A stretch of 16,054 nt of DNA from DASRAJ01 sp039920305 (GTDB lineage Bacteria; Bacteroidota; Bacteroidia; Chitinophagales; UBA10324). Position 1 is the stretch's first letter. Every line of letters starts with the position of its first letter. This document shows positions 1-8,866 of the stretch, piece after piece. The stretch is from contig JBDSEA010000204.1 of assembly GCA_039920305.1 (NCBI GenBank), positions 1-16,054 of the forward strand. Direction: 5' to 3'. The notes under the pieces were generated by a model, which had not been told where the DNA came from, made no database searches, and worked only from the letters and a program-made list of their open reading frames with translations. Both the position numbers and the translations under genes were made by a program.

Positions 1-680
1 TTTCTCCGGCACCCCTTGCCTGTTTTTTGAAGCATGGTGAAAAATTTCTTCTAAGTGCAAGTCCTGAGAGATTTTTGAAAAAAGAATCACGGAAAATTAT
101 TTCCCAGCCAATGAAGGGAACTATCAGCCGGAGTAATCATGCGGAATCAGATGAGCATGCTAAGGAGTTACTGGGCACTGATGAAAAGGAGAAGGCCGAA
201 AATGTAATGATCGTTGACCTGGTAAGAAATGATCTCGCCAGAAGCGCTGTTGCCGGATCAGTAAGTGTGGAAGAATTGTTCGGGATCTATTCTTTCCCCA
301 GGGTTCACCAGATGATATCAACGGTTTCTGCAACACTCCGTAATGATGTACATTTCACCGAGGCCATACGTAATGCTTTCCCCATGGGTTCCATGACCGG
401 CGCACCAAAGGTGATGGCCATGCAATTGATTGACAAATATGAAAAAGTGAAACGCGGTTTGTTTTCCGGTTCAGCAGGTTACATAACCCCTGGCGGAGAT
501 TTCGATTTTAATGTGGTGATCAGAAGCTTACTTTACAACCGTGAAAGCCGGTATCTTTCTTTTCAAACTGGCAGCGCAATCACTCATGATTGTAATCCTG
601 AAAAAGAATATGAGGAATGCTTGCTAAAGGCTCAGGCCATTATGAGCACACTTGGAATTGATTTTGTATCCAGCCCCTGA
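1..680 (+). CDS. pabB: Aminodeoxychorismate synthase component I, 5'-truncated
   Basis: This is the C-terminal half of a chorismate-binding enzyme. The reading frame is open from base 3 to the window edge, giving 225 visible residues of a family usually longer than 400, so the true start lies outside the window. The chorismate-binding core is clear: SASPERF, PMKGT, a long VDLVRNDLAR segment, FPMGSMTGAPK, and a final segment with HDCNPEKEYEE. In this family the lysine of the P-x-K-G-T motif is typical of PabB (4-amino-4-deoxychorismate synthase), whereas anthranilate synthase TrpE usually has alanine there. I therefore call PabB, which with a glutaminase makes the precursor of p-aminobenzoate for folate in the cytoplasm. 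TrpE is the main alternative. No pabA or pabC partner is seen downstream; the next gene starts about 80 bases later and is unrelated. Confidence 0.88.
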   Translation, partial: SPAPLACFLKHGEKFLLSASPERFLKKESRKIISQPMKGTISRSNHAESDEHAKELLGTDEKEKAENVMIVDLVRNDLARSAVAGSVSVEELFGIYSFPRVHQMISTVSATLRNDVHFTEAIRNAFPMGSMTGAPKVMAMQLIDKYEKVKRGLFSGSAGYITPGGDFDFNVVIRSLLYNRESRYLSFQTGSAITHDCNPEKEYEECLLKAQAIMSTLGIDFVSSP

Positions 681-759
681 AACCCTTAAAACACCGCTAG
701 CCGTGCTTTTTGGCTTACTTTTAACTTATTAATTCCGGCATTGAATCAATATTTTGTCT

Positions 760-2931
760 ATGAAGATATTTCTGCTCTTATTTTCAATGCTCTTCCTGCC
801 ATTGATTGCACCCTGTCAAATTGTTTCAGAAATTGCCTCGGAATATCATGATGGCCAGGTATTTATTACCTGGAAAAATATTGTAGGTGTTGATACCGGG
901 TTTTATTACGTTTACAAAAACTCAGTGCCTGTCAGTGAAGCCAATATTCAAGCTTCTGCCTACCTCGGAAGGGTGCCTTTCAATTTCAGCTATGATTACC
1001 GCTTCTCCTATGCACTGGCTGACAGCAATCACTATTTTCTTCTAATAAATGATACTCCCTATACGGTTCTGGACACCACACAAAATCTATTTGTAATGAA
1101 TTGCACACAGGAAGGGGCGCAGGACTTTTTCGCAGTGCGTTGCAACTACAATAATCCCGATGTTAACTGGCACATTATAGCGGATTCAAATGCCACATCA
1201 CAATCGGTTACCGAACATCTGGATCCTATAAAATGCTATTTTCAGAAAGGCGGGATAATTTTCCCCGGAGCAAAGAGCGACGAAACCATGGACACTTATA
1301 TTCATTATGGTGGTAACGTTGCTGTTGGTGATTATCCTGCAATGGTGAATGAGGGATGTATTCCCTTTCATTTCGGGATCATTAAAACAGGCCTCATTGG
1401 CGGTAACAATGGATGCTTTCTTAAATTTCACGGAGGGAATGGTAATTTCATTAACAATGCCATTACCGCACACATGAACAATACATGGAAGATTTCATTT
1501 GATGACTGGATCCCGGCATATAACCTTGATTCAACTGGAAACAATACACGCTGGTTTGGTTACAACGAGTACCTGGATATTTACAAAATTGATAAAAGTG
1601 CCCCTTCACCTGATTCAGGAGTGATCCGTGCATATACCTATTATCGCACTAAATGGGAGTTAAGCTGGATAAAAAAAACATGGCCCAATACACTGGATAC
1701 CTCCCGTGAATACCTCGTAGGTAGCTCGCAGGGCTGTGCCGCAGTGCTGGTTCATTCCATGGTTGACCCCTTGATTTACAGCTCCGGCAACCTGAGTGAT
1801 ACAAGATTCAATATTTCTGCTCCGGATGATGCCAATCCGAGTTGCAAGTATAACGAGAGCGGATCAGCACGCAAAGAGGTGCGATTGTTCTGGGGAAATG
1901 AAGACAGTACAAATTTATACACGGATATTCCTGTTGCTCCGGGCAGCAATCAGTTTTTCCGGATCTATGATCTCACGAACATGAACTTCATGTTTCATTT
2001 CCGCCGTAATACCTCGCTTCCATTCCTGGAAGCTGTAAACGGCAAGCTGGATATGAATACCTGCTGGCAGGAAAAAATTTCAGTATATGACAGTGTGCAA
2101 TCAACACATGCCGGTGGTATTTATCAATGGGATCTGAGATCGCATGGAGGAGGCCAGAGTAATGCATGGCCTAACCTTAGTATCCCGGATATGCAACGCT
2201 TCAGCATACTCATCTCCTATCCTGCTTTCAGCTATACCTCTCTTGATCAGGATCCCGGTGATGCAAACGTGGTGGACTCACCCTATTACAATGGTGCAGA
2301 CATCGGCGCATTGCACAGAAATCTGGACTGGATTGATTCTTCAATAGTTGACAGCAGCTATCTTTGGCAGATTCAATTATATTGCTATCAAAATGTTCTC
2401 AATGACAGCTCCCTGATTCCAGCCGTGCTGCCTGAATTTGCTACTTCGGAGGTTACCATCCGCAGAGCCCAGCATTTTAAAGATTTTCCTGTTAATACAA
2501 AACTCTGCTGGCTGAATTTTTACCATGGGGAGCTTATTCAATCCGGTACAGTAATACAGCAGGCCGATGATACGGTGCTTGCGCCGATCACTATTTCAAA
2601 GGTGAAGGTCTTTCCTGATGGAAATATCCTTCGAGTCATGCTGTGTGACAGCCTGCAGCCAACAGGCATGTTAATTCCTCAGAACCTCTTCGGGGAACAA
2701 GGCTATGGTGCCATTATCTCAGGAGATGAATTACCTGTGTTCTCGCATACCATGGAAACTCTAAATTATTCAGTGCAGCTAACGGATATGATGGGTGATC
2801 CGGTTGCATCAGTTGTGCCTGATGATACAAAAACGAGAGAATTTATATTGCCGAATCTTGAGAAAGGAATTTATTTTATGAAGGTAAAGAATGCTGCGGT
2901 ATCTTCAGTAGGCAAGCTGATTAAGATATAG
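760..2931 (+). CDS. Secreted alpha/beta-hydrolase-like protein with T9SS sorting domain
   Basis: A 723-residue exported protein of unknown substrate. I chose the ATG at 760; a TTG two codons upstream (754) is in frame but less likely. Residues 1-20 form a signal peptide (hydrophobic core, end near APCQ; no proper lipobox, so signal peptidase I is likely). A fibronectin-like beta stretch (about 24-60) follows. The middle resembles an alpha/beta-hydrolase: an HGGNGN oxyanion-type loop at 224-229, a G-S-S-Q-G nucleophile elbow at 321-325 (candidate Ser323), and DLRSHGGG at 458-465, whose His462 could be the catalytic histidine. About 640-723 is a small beta-sandwich ending in GIYFMKV...GKLIKI, the pattern of T9SS type A C-terminal signals, which direct export across the outer membrane and are then removed. 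The hydrolase role is inferred from motif order; esterase or depolymerase activity is possible but unproven. Confidence 0.8.
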   Translation: MKIFLLLFSMLFLPLIAPCQIVSEIASEYHDGQVFITWKNIVGVDTGFYYVYKNSVPVSEANIQASAYLGRVPFNFSYDYRFSYALADSNHYFLLINDTPYTVLDTTQNLFVMNCTQEGAQDFFAVRCNYNNPDVNWHIIADSNATSQSVTEHLDPIKCYFQKGGIIFPGAKSDETMDTYIHYGGNVAVGDYPAMVNEGCIPFHFGIIKTGLIGGNNGCFLKFHGGNGNFINNAITAHMNNTWKISFDDWIPAYNLDSTGNNTRWFGYNEYLDIYKIDKSAPSPDSGVIRAYTYYRTKWELSWIKKTWPNTLDTSREYLVGSSQGCAAVLVHSMVDPLIYSSGNLSDTRFNISAPDDANPSCKYNESGSARKEVRLFWGNEDSTNLYTDIPVAPGSNQFFRIYDLTNMNFMFHFRRNTSLPFLEAVNGKLDMNTCWQEKISVYDSVQSTHAGGIYQWDLRSHGGGQSNAWPNLSIPDMQRFSILISYPAFSYTSLDQDPGDANVVDSPYYNGADIGALHRNLDWIDSSIVDSSYLWQIQLYCYQNVLNDSSLIPAVLPEFATSEVTIRRAQHFKDFPVNTKLCWLNFYHGELIQSGTVIQQADDTVLAPITISKVKVFPDGNILRVMLCDSLQPTGMLIPQNLFGEQGYGAIISGDELPVFSHTMETLNYSVQLTDMMGDPVASVVPDDTKTREFILPNLEKGIYFMKVKNAAVSSVGKLIKI

Positions 2932-3085
2932 GACATATTTCGATTATTCCCAAGCATCTTACTGTTTCCTTGAATAATGAATGCAGAGCAAAACCATAGC
3001 ATCTCTATCAACTGCCTCTCACCGGACTATATAGTTAACGAAATTTTAATCCAAAACTTTTTCCGGAGTGGTTTTTTACAAACTA

Positions 3086-4201
3086 TTACGCCAGCCGGTA
3101 CATTTTTCCCGGTAAAGAAATAATTATACCCTTAAACTCAAGGTTCAGCAGGGCTGCAGCAAGCTGGCTTGAAGAAAAACCTGTGCCGGTGCCTATCAGG
3201 TCAATCTGCATTTCCTTCTGTTTCCGCAATAACCCGGCAATGATGCTTTCATCTTCATTCAGCTCTACAAACAATTCTTTTTGCCTGGCAGCAGTGGGCA
3301 CTTTCTGCTCCCATCGCATGAAAGCGGCCACATCTTCTGCACTTTGAACCAGACTGGCCTTGTTGCTTTTTATGAACCGGTTGCATCCTTCTGAAAACTT
3401 GTCTCCTACCCTTCCAGGAACACAATAGACATCGCGGTTATAGCTGTGTGCAATTTCAGCGGTGATGAGCGCCCCGCCGTTTACGGCAGATTCAATGATG
3501 ATCACGGCATCTGAAAGGCCGGCCACAATCCTGTTCCGCTTTGGAAAATTCTGCGGCTCAAAGTCATCAATACTTTTGAATTCAGTTACCAGTCCGCCAA
3601 ACTCCATCATCCTGATTGCCGTTGCACGATGGGCACCCGGATACAGGCGATTCAACCCGTGGCCAAGAACTGCAATATTCTGCAGTTCTTGCTTCAGCGC
3701 CGCGCGATGCGATGTTATGTCAATACCATACGCAAGCCCGCTGATGATGGTCGCATTGAATGGCTTTAAGCCTTCAATAAGCGTATCAGTAATGTATTTT
3801 CCATATTCCGTTGCATGCCTTGTGCCCACTATGGCGATGGTTCGTGCAGCATTCAATTCAAGAATCCCTTTTACAAACAGCATGATGGGCGCATCGGCCA
3901 GCCCTTTCAACCGTACGGGATAATCTGCATCAAGAAAAAAGTAAGGCCTGATCTTGTTTTTCACGATGAACGCAATTTCTTTTTCCACTTCCTTCCACCG
4001 GTCAAACTCCAGCACAGATTTTGCCCTCACCTCATCAATACCGGGTATCCGCAGTAATTCCTTCTTCTTTGCTTTAAAAATCTGTTCAGCACCTCCGCAA
4101 TAGCTCACCAGATTTTTTGCCAGCACATCCCCTATGCCGGGAATGAGTGTGAGTGCAAGCCTGAAGGATAAATTATTTTCAGTTATTAAAATATCATTCA
4201 T
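3086..4201 (-). CDS. dprA: DNA-processing protein DprA (Smf)
   Basis: DprA binds single-stranded DNA taken up during natural transformation, protects it and loads RecA on it. The 371-residue length matches the three-part form of the family. Residues 10-70 hold helix-hairpin-helix-like repeats (IPGIGDVLA, RIPGIDEVRA). The Rossmann-like core follows, with GTRHATEYG at 126-134 and then SGLAYGID, the YPGAH segment, NFPKRNRIVAGLSD and ESAVNGGALITA. The last ~60 residues fit the usual C-terminal winged helix. The ATG at 4199-4201 is the only reasonable start. It is convergent with the T9SS protein (154 bases between the stops) and divergent from the M1 peptidase gene. A perfect TAnnTTTG box reading toward dprA lies at 4290-4297, but no matching -33 element is visible, so it is only a candidate. 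Confidence 0.96.
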   Translation of the reverse strand: MNDILITENNLSFRLALTLIPGIGDVLAKNLVSYCGGAEQIFKAKKKELLRIPGIDEVRAKSVLEFDRWKEVEKEIAFIVKNKIRPYFFLDADYPVRLKGLADAPIMLFVKGILELNAARTIAIVGTRHATEYGKYITDTLIEGLKPFNATIISGLAYGIDITSHRAALKQELQNIAVLGHGLNRLYPGAHRATAIRMMEFGGLVTEFKSIDDFEPQNFPKRNRIVAGLSDAVIIIESAVNGGALITAEIAHSYNRDVYCVPGRVGDKFSEGCNRFIKSNKASLVQSAEDVAAFMRWEQKVPTAARQKELFVELNEDESIIAGLLRKQKEMQIDLIGTGTGFSSSQLAAALLNLEFKGIIISLPGKMYRLA

Positions 4202-4301
4202 GAAGATGGAAAAGTAAATATCATTTTAACCGATGAAATTATCGCCGGATAAAATTGGAGGAACTCATAATTATTAAATTCACTGCCTTCAAATGTAACC
4301 T

Positions 4302-7300
4302 GTGAAATTTTTTTTAATCTCTTTAATAACGGTTCTGTGTTTTAAAATTTCGAACTCACAGGAATTAGCATTTAACCCGTATGAGCCACCCGTCAGTTAC
4401 CGGAGTGCATATAATCCCTATTACTGGAAAAACAGGAGGCCATTTGTAGGTTACTGGCAGCAGGATGTGTATTACAACATCCATGCTAATTTAAATGAGC
4501 ATACCCATATTATTTCAGGGGAAGAAACGCTTACTTACTGGAACAACTCGCCCGATACGTTAAGCTTTGTATTTTTTCATTTGTATCAGCAGGCCTTTGT
4601 CAGGGGCGGGCATCTTGAAAACCTGAACCTTGCTAATCATGTGAAACAGACATTCGGCAAGTATGAATCAAACGGGCTAGGAGAAGTTATTGAAAGCATG
4701 AAGTCGGAAAATGAAGAGCTGAGGCGCGAACAGGATTTATCAGTGGTGAAGGTTTATCTGACTCATGCTCTGATGCCGCAGGATTCAATCACATTCCACA
4801 TCAAATTCCAAACTTATTTCGATAACGGTTCACAAAGAAGGCGGATGAAAAAATTCAATTCGCAGAATTATACCCATTATGATGGCGTTCACTGGTACCC
4901 TCGCATTTGCGCATACGACCGCAAGCTTGGATGGGATACTGATCAGCATCTCGGGAAAGAATTTTATGGTGACTTTGGCGCATTTGATGTTTCCCTTACA
5001 GTTGCCTCCAATCTTGTGGTGGGTGCCACAGGTACATTGCTGAATGAAAATGAAGTATTGCCGGATTCGCTGCGTCAAATGCTTGACATCAGGAATTTCG
5101 CTGGCAAGCAGTGGGAATCTATGCCTTCTGTAATTACACCTTACGATTCAACTCAAAGAAAAACCTGGCGCTTCTTTGCACAGAATGTCCATGATTTTGC
5201 ATGGACTGCTGATCCCACCTACAGGATCGGCGAGGTCCTCCTGAAGCTATATGATCCATTACTAAAAGCCACCCGTACAGTGAGTTGCCAGTCCATGGCA
5301 CAGGAATCGCACGCGGCGCGCTGGCAGGATGCAGCAAATTTCACTGCAGCTGCAATAGCGGTATACTCCCGTGATTTTGGAACATATTCGTGGAACAAAA
5401 TTATTGTGGCTGATGCGCGGGATGGTATGGAGTACCCGATGCTCACGCTCGATGGAGGGCAGACTCCTGCATATTTCAATCTTATCGCGCATGAGGTAGG
5501 GCACATGTGGTACTTCGGCCAGGTAGGAAGTAATGAAACTTATCGAGCAGCGCTCGATGAAGGATTCACTCAGTTCATCGAATCATGGGCAATGAAAAAA
5601 ATCATTGGCGATACCATGCCCGGTTCTTACTATGGAAATAAGTACTATGCACATTTCAAGGAGCCCGTAATGGTGACAGATGCCCGCATTTACACTCCAT
5701 ATCTCACGGATGCAGCACAGGGAACGGATGAATCTATCAATCAGCACAGCGATGCTTTCAATGGCGCCCTCGGTCAGGGAGGCGGCTACCGGCATGTATA
5801 TTTCAAAACAGCGACCATGCTCTGGAACCTGCAGTATGTGCTTGGCGATTCTTTGTTTAATGAAGCGATGAAACATTATTTCAATCAGTGGAAAATGTGC
5901 CATCCCTACTTCGAAGATTTCCGCAACAGCATGATTCAATTTACACATGCTGACCTAAACTGGTTCTTTGATGAATGGATAGAAACTACGAAAACGATTG
6001 ACTACAGCGTTACCGGTGTACAACTGAAATCCGGAGATGAATTTGAAATTGAATTCAAGAGGAAAGGACGGTCACAAATGCCCATTGACTTTGAGGTAGA
6101 ATCCAATAATGGAAGTAAGTATGAATTCTATATTCCCAATACATGGTATCAGAAAAAAACTTCAGCATCAATTCTTCCTAAATGGTATGGGTGGGATAAG
6201 CTTCATGCCACCTATAAGTGCAGCGTGATTATTCCTTCTGGAATTAAGCAGGTATCCATTGATCCTTCAAATCGCCTGGCTGATGTTTACATGCCTGATA
6301 ACAAGTGGAGAGCGGAGATTGAATGGCATTTTGATTCACAGGTTTACAATACGCCTGACTGGAAAAAATATGAAGTGAACTGGCGGCCTGATCTATGGTA
6401 TAATGCTGTGGACGGACTAAAAATCGGCTTTCATTTCGATGGGGATTATTTCAACCTGAAAAATAAATTTTCACTCACGGCATGGCTCAATACCACGCTG
6501 CTGCAAGACGGGATCTTTAATTATTTGCTGGAGCATGCCGGCTATGATTCTATTTTCCCTGTATCGTTCAACTTCAGCTATAGCAGCAACACCCATCGCT
6601 TCATCAAGAGATCATCTGTTGACTTTTCACTGAAATACCTTGATGGATTACTCGGTGGAAGCACCGCATTCACTGTGCAGGCGAATGCCAGGAATTCTTT
6701 CACAGGTAGTGTGAAAACGATGTATCGCCCTGCGATATTCGATTTGAACTACCTGTTGTACCCTGATCTATGGGATGCAAAAAAAATGAACACTGTTTCA
6801 ATGATTAATTACCGGCATACCTATCAATACTTCAAAGGCACAGGTGATATCAATATCGGCTTGCGATCCTCCTCGCTTTTCAGCGATTACAGCTATGCTG
6901 ATATCACTCTGATTTCGATAAACCGGAATAAACTCGGCCGTCTTTATCTGGGTACCAGGCTGTTCACCAGAGTTGGCTCAGGCAATCCTCCACCGGAAAG
7001 CGCATTGTATTTGTCAGGCGCAAGCCCCGAGGAACTAATGGAAAATAAATTCACACGCAGCAAAGCATTTATTCCCCCGGAGTGGATTGGATACGAAAAC
7101 AAGATATTACACTTTCATCAGGGTGGCGGATTAAACCTACGCGGCTATGCCGGTTATATCAATCCGGAGCTTGATGAACAGGACTCACTCTTTTATTATG
7201 TGTACTCGGGTAATTCCGGTGCATCCATTAACGCAGAACTGGATTTTGATGACCTGCTGAAAGTTCATCCTAAGCTCTTTCGTGAATGGCTTCACATTGA

Positions 7301-7547
7301 CACTTACATTTTTGCCGACGCAGGAGCCATGGGATACAGGAATTCAAGCCATAGTTTTTTTATCAGCGGCATCAGGGCTGATGCGGGATTAGGGATAGCT
7401 TCTACAATAAAAAGCTGGGGATCTCTTGAAAAGGTTCTGCCGCTTACCCTGCGCATTGACTTTCCTTTTTTCATCAATCAGCCAACTTCAACCATCCCTC
7501 ATTACTTTGACCTTCGATGGGTACTGGGAATCGGGCGCTCATTTTAA
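4302..7547 (+). CDS. M1-family zinc metallopeptidase fused to a C-terminal outer-membrane beta-barrel
   Basis: A 1081-residue exported protein. The GTG at 4302 is the start because an in-frame TAA lies at 4296-4298. Residues 1-20 are a signal peptide without a lipobox. About 50-680 is an M1 (gluzincin) aminopeptidase: GMEYP at 375-379 (counterpart of GAMEN), zinc motif HEVGH at 397-401, third zinc ligand Glu420 exactly 18 residues later, and probable catalytic Tyr500 in VYFK. All key residues are present, so activity is expected. From about 700 the protein changes to long alternating beta strands rich in aromatic residues, opening with YNAVDGLKIGF, carrying an L-R-G-Y motif at 946-949 like the conserved (V/L)RG(F/Y) of Omp85/surface-antigen barrels, and ending in Phe. 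I infer a C-terminal Omp85-type barrel of about 380 residues anchoring the peptidase in the outer membrane. Peptidase call very secure; barrel call moderate. No POTRA domain seen. Confidence 0.9.
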   Translation: MKFFLISLITVLCFKISNSQELAFNPYEPPVSYRSAYNPYYWKNRRPFVGYWQQDVYYNIHANLNEHTHIISGEETLTYWNNSPDTLSFVFFHLYQQAFVRGGHLENLNLANHVKQTFGKYESNGLGEVIESMKSENEELRREQDLSVVKVYLTHALMPQDSITFHIKFQTYFDNGSQRRRMKKFNSQNYTHYDGVHWYPRICAYDRKLGWDTDQHLGKEFYGDFGAFDVSLTVASNLVVGATGTLLNENEVLPDSLRQMLDIRNFAGKQWESMPSVITPYDSTQRKTWRFFAQNVHDFAWTADPTYRIGEVLLKLYDPLLKATRTVSCQSMAQESHAARWQDAANFTAAAIAVYSRDFGTYSWNKIIVADARDGMEYPMLTLDGGQTPAYFNLIAHEVGHMWYFGQVGSNETYRAALDEGFTQFIESWAMKKIIGDTMPGSYYGNKYYAHFKEPVMVTDARIYTPYLTDAAQGTDESINQHSDAFNGALGQGGGYRHVYFKTATMLWNLQYVLGDSLFNEAMKHYFNQWKMCHPYFEDFRNSMIQFTHADLNWFFDEWIETTKTIDYSVTGVQLKSGDEFEIEFKRKGRSQMPIDFEVESNNGSKYEFYIPNTWYQKKTSASILPKWYGWDKLHATYKCSVIIPSGIKQVSIDPSNRLADVYMPDNKWRAEIEWHFDSQVYNTPDWKKYEVNWRPDLWYNAVDGLKIGFHFDGDYFNLKNKFSLTAWLNTTLLQDGIFNYLLEHAGYDSIFPVSFNFSYSSNTHRFIKRSSVDFSLKYLDGLLGGSTAFTVQANARNSFTGSVKTMYRPAIFDLNYLLYPDLWDAKKMNTVSMINYRHTYQYFKGTGDINIGLRSSSLFSDYSYADITLISINRNKLGRLYLGTRLFTRVGSGNPPPESALYLSGASPEELMENKFTRSKAFIPPEWIGYENKILHFHQGGGLNLRGYAGYINPELDEQDSLFYYVYSGNSGASINAELDFDDLLKVHPKLFREWLHIDTYIFADAGAMGYRNSSHSFFISGIRADAGLGIASTIKSWGSLEKVLPLTLRIDFPFFINQPTSTIPHYFDLRWVLGIGRSF

Positions 7548-7560
7548 AAATTGCAATTCA

Positions 7561-8184
7561 TTATTTTGGAAAATAGATCAGGTATTTTTCATTAAAAAAT
7601 TCCGTATCAAAATATCGTGAAATGGGAATCTGCAAAACGTGCTTATGTAATTCCTGAATCTCTTTTCCAAATTCACCACCTTTAAATAAGATCCAACCGT
7701 TCAGGAGATCATTTTTGCTTTGATCATCAATTAAGTTATCTGTCCAGGCAAAAATGGTTTTTAATGGTGCAACAGCCCTGCTAACGATAAAGTCATACTT
7801 AGAAGTCACATCTTCCGCTCTTGATTTTTCAACGCTAACATTCACCAGGTTAATTGCAAATGAGATTTTTTCTGCCGCATTTATTTTCTTACCTACAGAA
7901 TCAACGAGGTGAAATTTTACTTTGGGAAATAAAATCGCAAGGGGAATCCCGGGAAATCCACCGCCCGTGCCTACATCCAACACCCGGGTTCCTTCTTTAA
8001 ATAAAATAAATTTTGCAATCGAAAGGGAGTGAAGAACATGCCGTTCATAAAGATTACTGATATCCTTTCTTGAAATAAGATTGATCTTTTCATTCCATTC
8101 AACATACAATTCAAAGAGGGAAGAAAACTGAAGCTGCTGATCCGGAGAAAGATGTGGAAAATATTTTTTAATCTGCCCGGGCAT
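7561..8184 (-). CDS. rsmG: 16S rRNA (guanine-527-N7)-methyltransferase RsmG
   Basis: RsmG (GidB) methylates N7 of G527 in 16S rRNA using S-adenosylmethionine, in the cytoplasm. The protein has 207 residues, the usual family length. The N-terminal helix has the typical WNEKINLISRKD and ERHVLHSL segments. The SAM-binding glycine loop DVGTGGGFPG lies at 70-79, followed by LVDSVGKKINAAE and IVSRAVAPL. The start is the ATG at 8182-8184. It is the last gene of a minus-strand cluster (glycosyltransferase, sigma factor, rsmG), 52 bases after the sigma-factor stop. Its 3' end is only 13 bases from the M1 peptidase stop on the other strand, with no convincing terminator between them. Loss of this gene in other bacteria gives low-level streptomycin resistance; here it looks intact. 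Confidence 0.97.
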   Translation of the reverse strand: MPGQIKKYFPHLSPDQQLQFSSLFELYVEWNEKINLISRKDISNLYERHVLHSLSIAKFILFKEGTRVLDVGTGGGFPGIPLAILFPKVKFHLVDSVGKKINAAEKISFAINLVNVSVEKSRAEDVTSKYDFIVSRAVAPLKTIFAWTDNLIDDQSKNDLLNGWILFKGGEFGKEIQELHKHVLQIPISRYFDTEFFNEKYLIYFPK

Positions 8185-8236
8185 CTATTGCTATTATTCA
8201 CTGATGAGCACCTGCAAAAGATTTAACAGGAACCGT

Positions 8237-8866
8237 TCAATCATATAATTTCTCCTTCCTTGGAGCTAAAATCTGATAAAGCAAATTTTTAGCCCTGAAT
8301 AGCTGTGCTTTAATAGTTCCAAGAGGCAGGTTGGTCTTTAAAGAAATCTCTTCATAGGATAATTCATCAAAAAAGCGCAGCTCAATTAGCATTCTGTACT
8401 TCGGATTGATCTTTTCAATAACATCCCTTAATATCTTATTGCGCTGCTCTATCACAAATCCCTCTTCAGGATCAGGATTGTCACTTTGAATGTCGAGATG
8501 GTATTGTTCTCCCTTTGCATTTTCCATTGGTTCATGAAGCGACATTGTTTCAATTTTTTTCCTCCGGATAAAATCTATTGAGTTATTCAATGCGATCCTG
8601 TACAGCCAGGTACTGAACGCGAAATCCCGGGTATACTTAGCAAGATTGCTGAAGGCCTTTGCAAAGGCTTCGATAGTTAGATCATTTGCATCATCCTCAT
8701 TGTGCACCATCTTGAGCAATAAAAAATATATTGAATCCTTATAGCGGCTCATCAATCTGGCGTATGCAGCCTGGTCACCCATCATCGCCTTAGCAACCCA
8801 CTCCACATCCTCTTTTGCGCGTGGAGAAAAGCCTGATTCATGCTCATACATTTCACCTAATTCCAT
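8237..8866 (-). CDS. ECF-type RNA polymerase sigma-70 factor
   Basis: A 209-residue alternative sigma factor of the extracytoplasmic-function group, which directs RNA polymerase to a particular promoter set. Sigma region 2 spans about 34-107 (YKDSIYFLLLKM, DANDLTIEAFAKAF, FSTWLYRIALN, IDFIRRKK). A charged linker of about 45 residues follows, then region 4 at about 150-200 (YRMLIELRFFDELSYEEIS, then the helix-turn-helix LPLGTIKAQLFRAKN). There is no membrane segment and no extra C-terminal domain. The first ATG (8866) overlaps the upstream glycosyltransferase stop by 10 bases, which suggests translational coupling. A second in-frame ATG at 8851 has an AGG triplet four bases before it and would start just after the stop, so the start is uncertain by five residues. 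No anti-sigma factor gene adjoins it. Confidence 0.93.
   Translation of the reverse strand: MELGEMYEHESGFSPRAKEDVEWVAKAMMGDQAAYARLMSRYKDSIYFLLLKMVHNEDDANDLTIEAFAKAFSNLAKYTRDFAFSTWLYRIALNNSIDFIRRKKIETMSLHEPMENAKGEQYHLDIQSDNPDPEEGFVIEQRNKILRDVIEKINPKYRMLIELRFFDELSYEEISLKTNLPLGTIKAQLFRAKNLLYQILAPRKEKLYD

Noticed and set aside
688..712. Terminator after pabB
   Set aside because: AAAA-CAC and GTG-C-TTTT can pair around an eight-base loop, but the stem is short, AT-rich and bulged; too weak to list as a feature.
2977..3123. 48-codon frame between the T9SS protein and dprA
   Set aside because: It overlaps the dprA 3' end by 38 bases on the opposite strand, has no ribosome site and resembles nothing; the remaining 2932-3085 gap shows no RNA gene and no convincing terminator.
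3462..3923. 153-codon open frame on the + strand opposite dprA
   Set aside because: It is antisense to a fully conserved part of dprA, its translation has no domain character, and it has no upstream signals; a shadow of dprA codon use.
4302..4361. Lipoprotein signal on the M1 peptidase
   Set aside because: Cys13 follows Leu rather than Gly, Ala or Ser and sits within the hydrophobic core, so it is not a lipobox; ordinary signal peptidase cleavage near residue 20 fits better.
5583..5948. 121-codon open frame on the - strand inside the M1 peptidase gene
   Set aside because: It lies opposite the conserved catalytic domain and its translation has no recognisable composition or motif.
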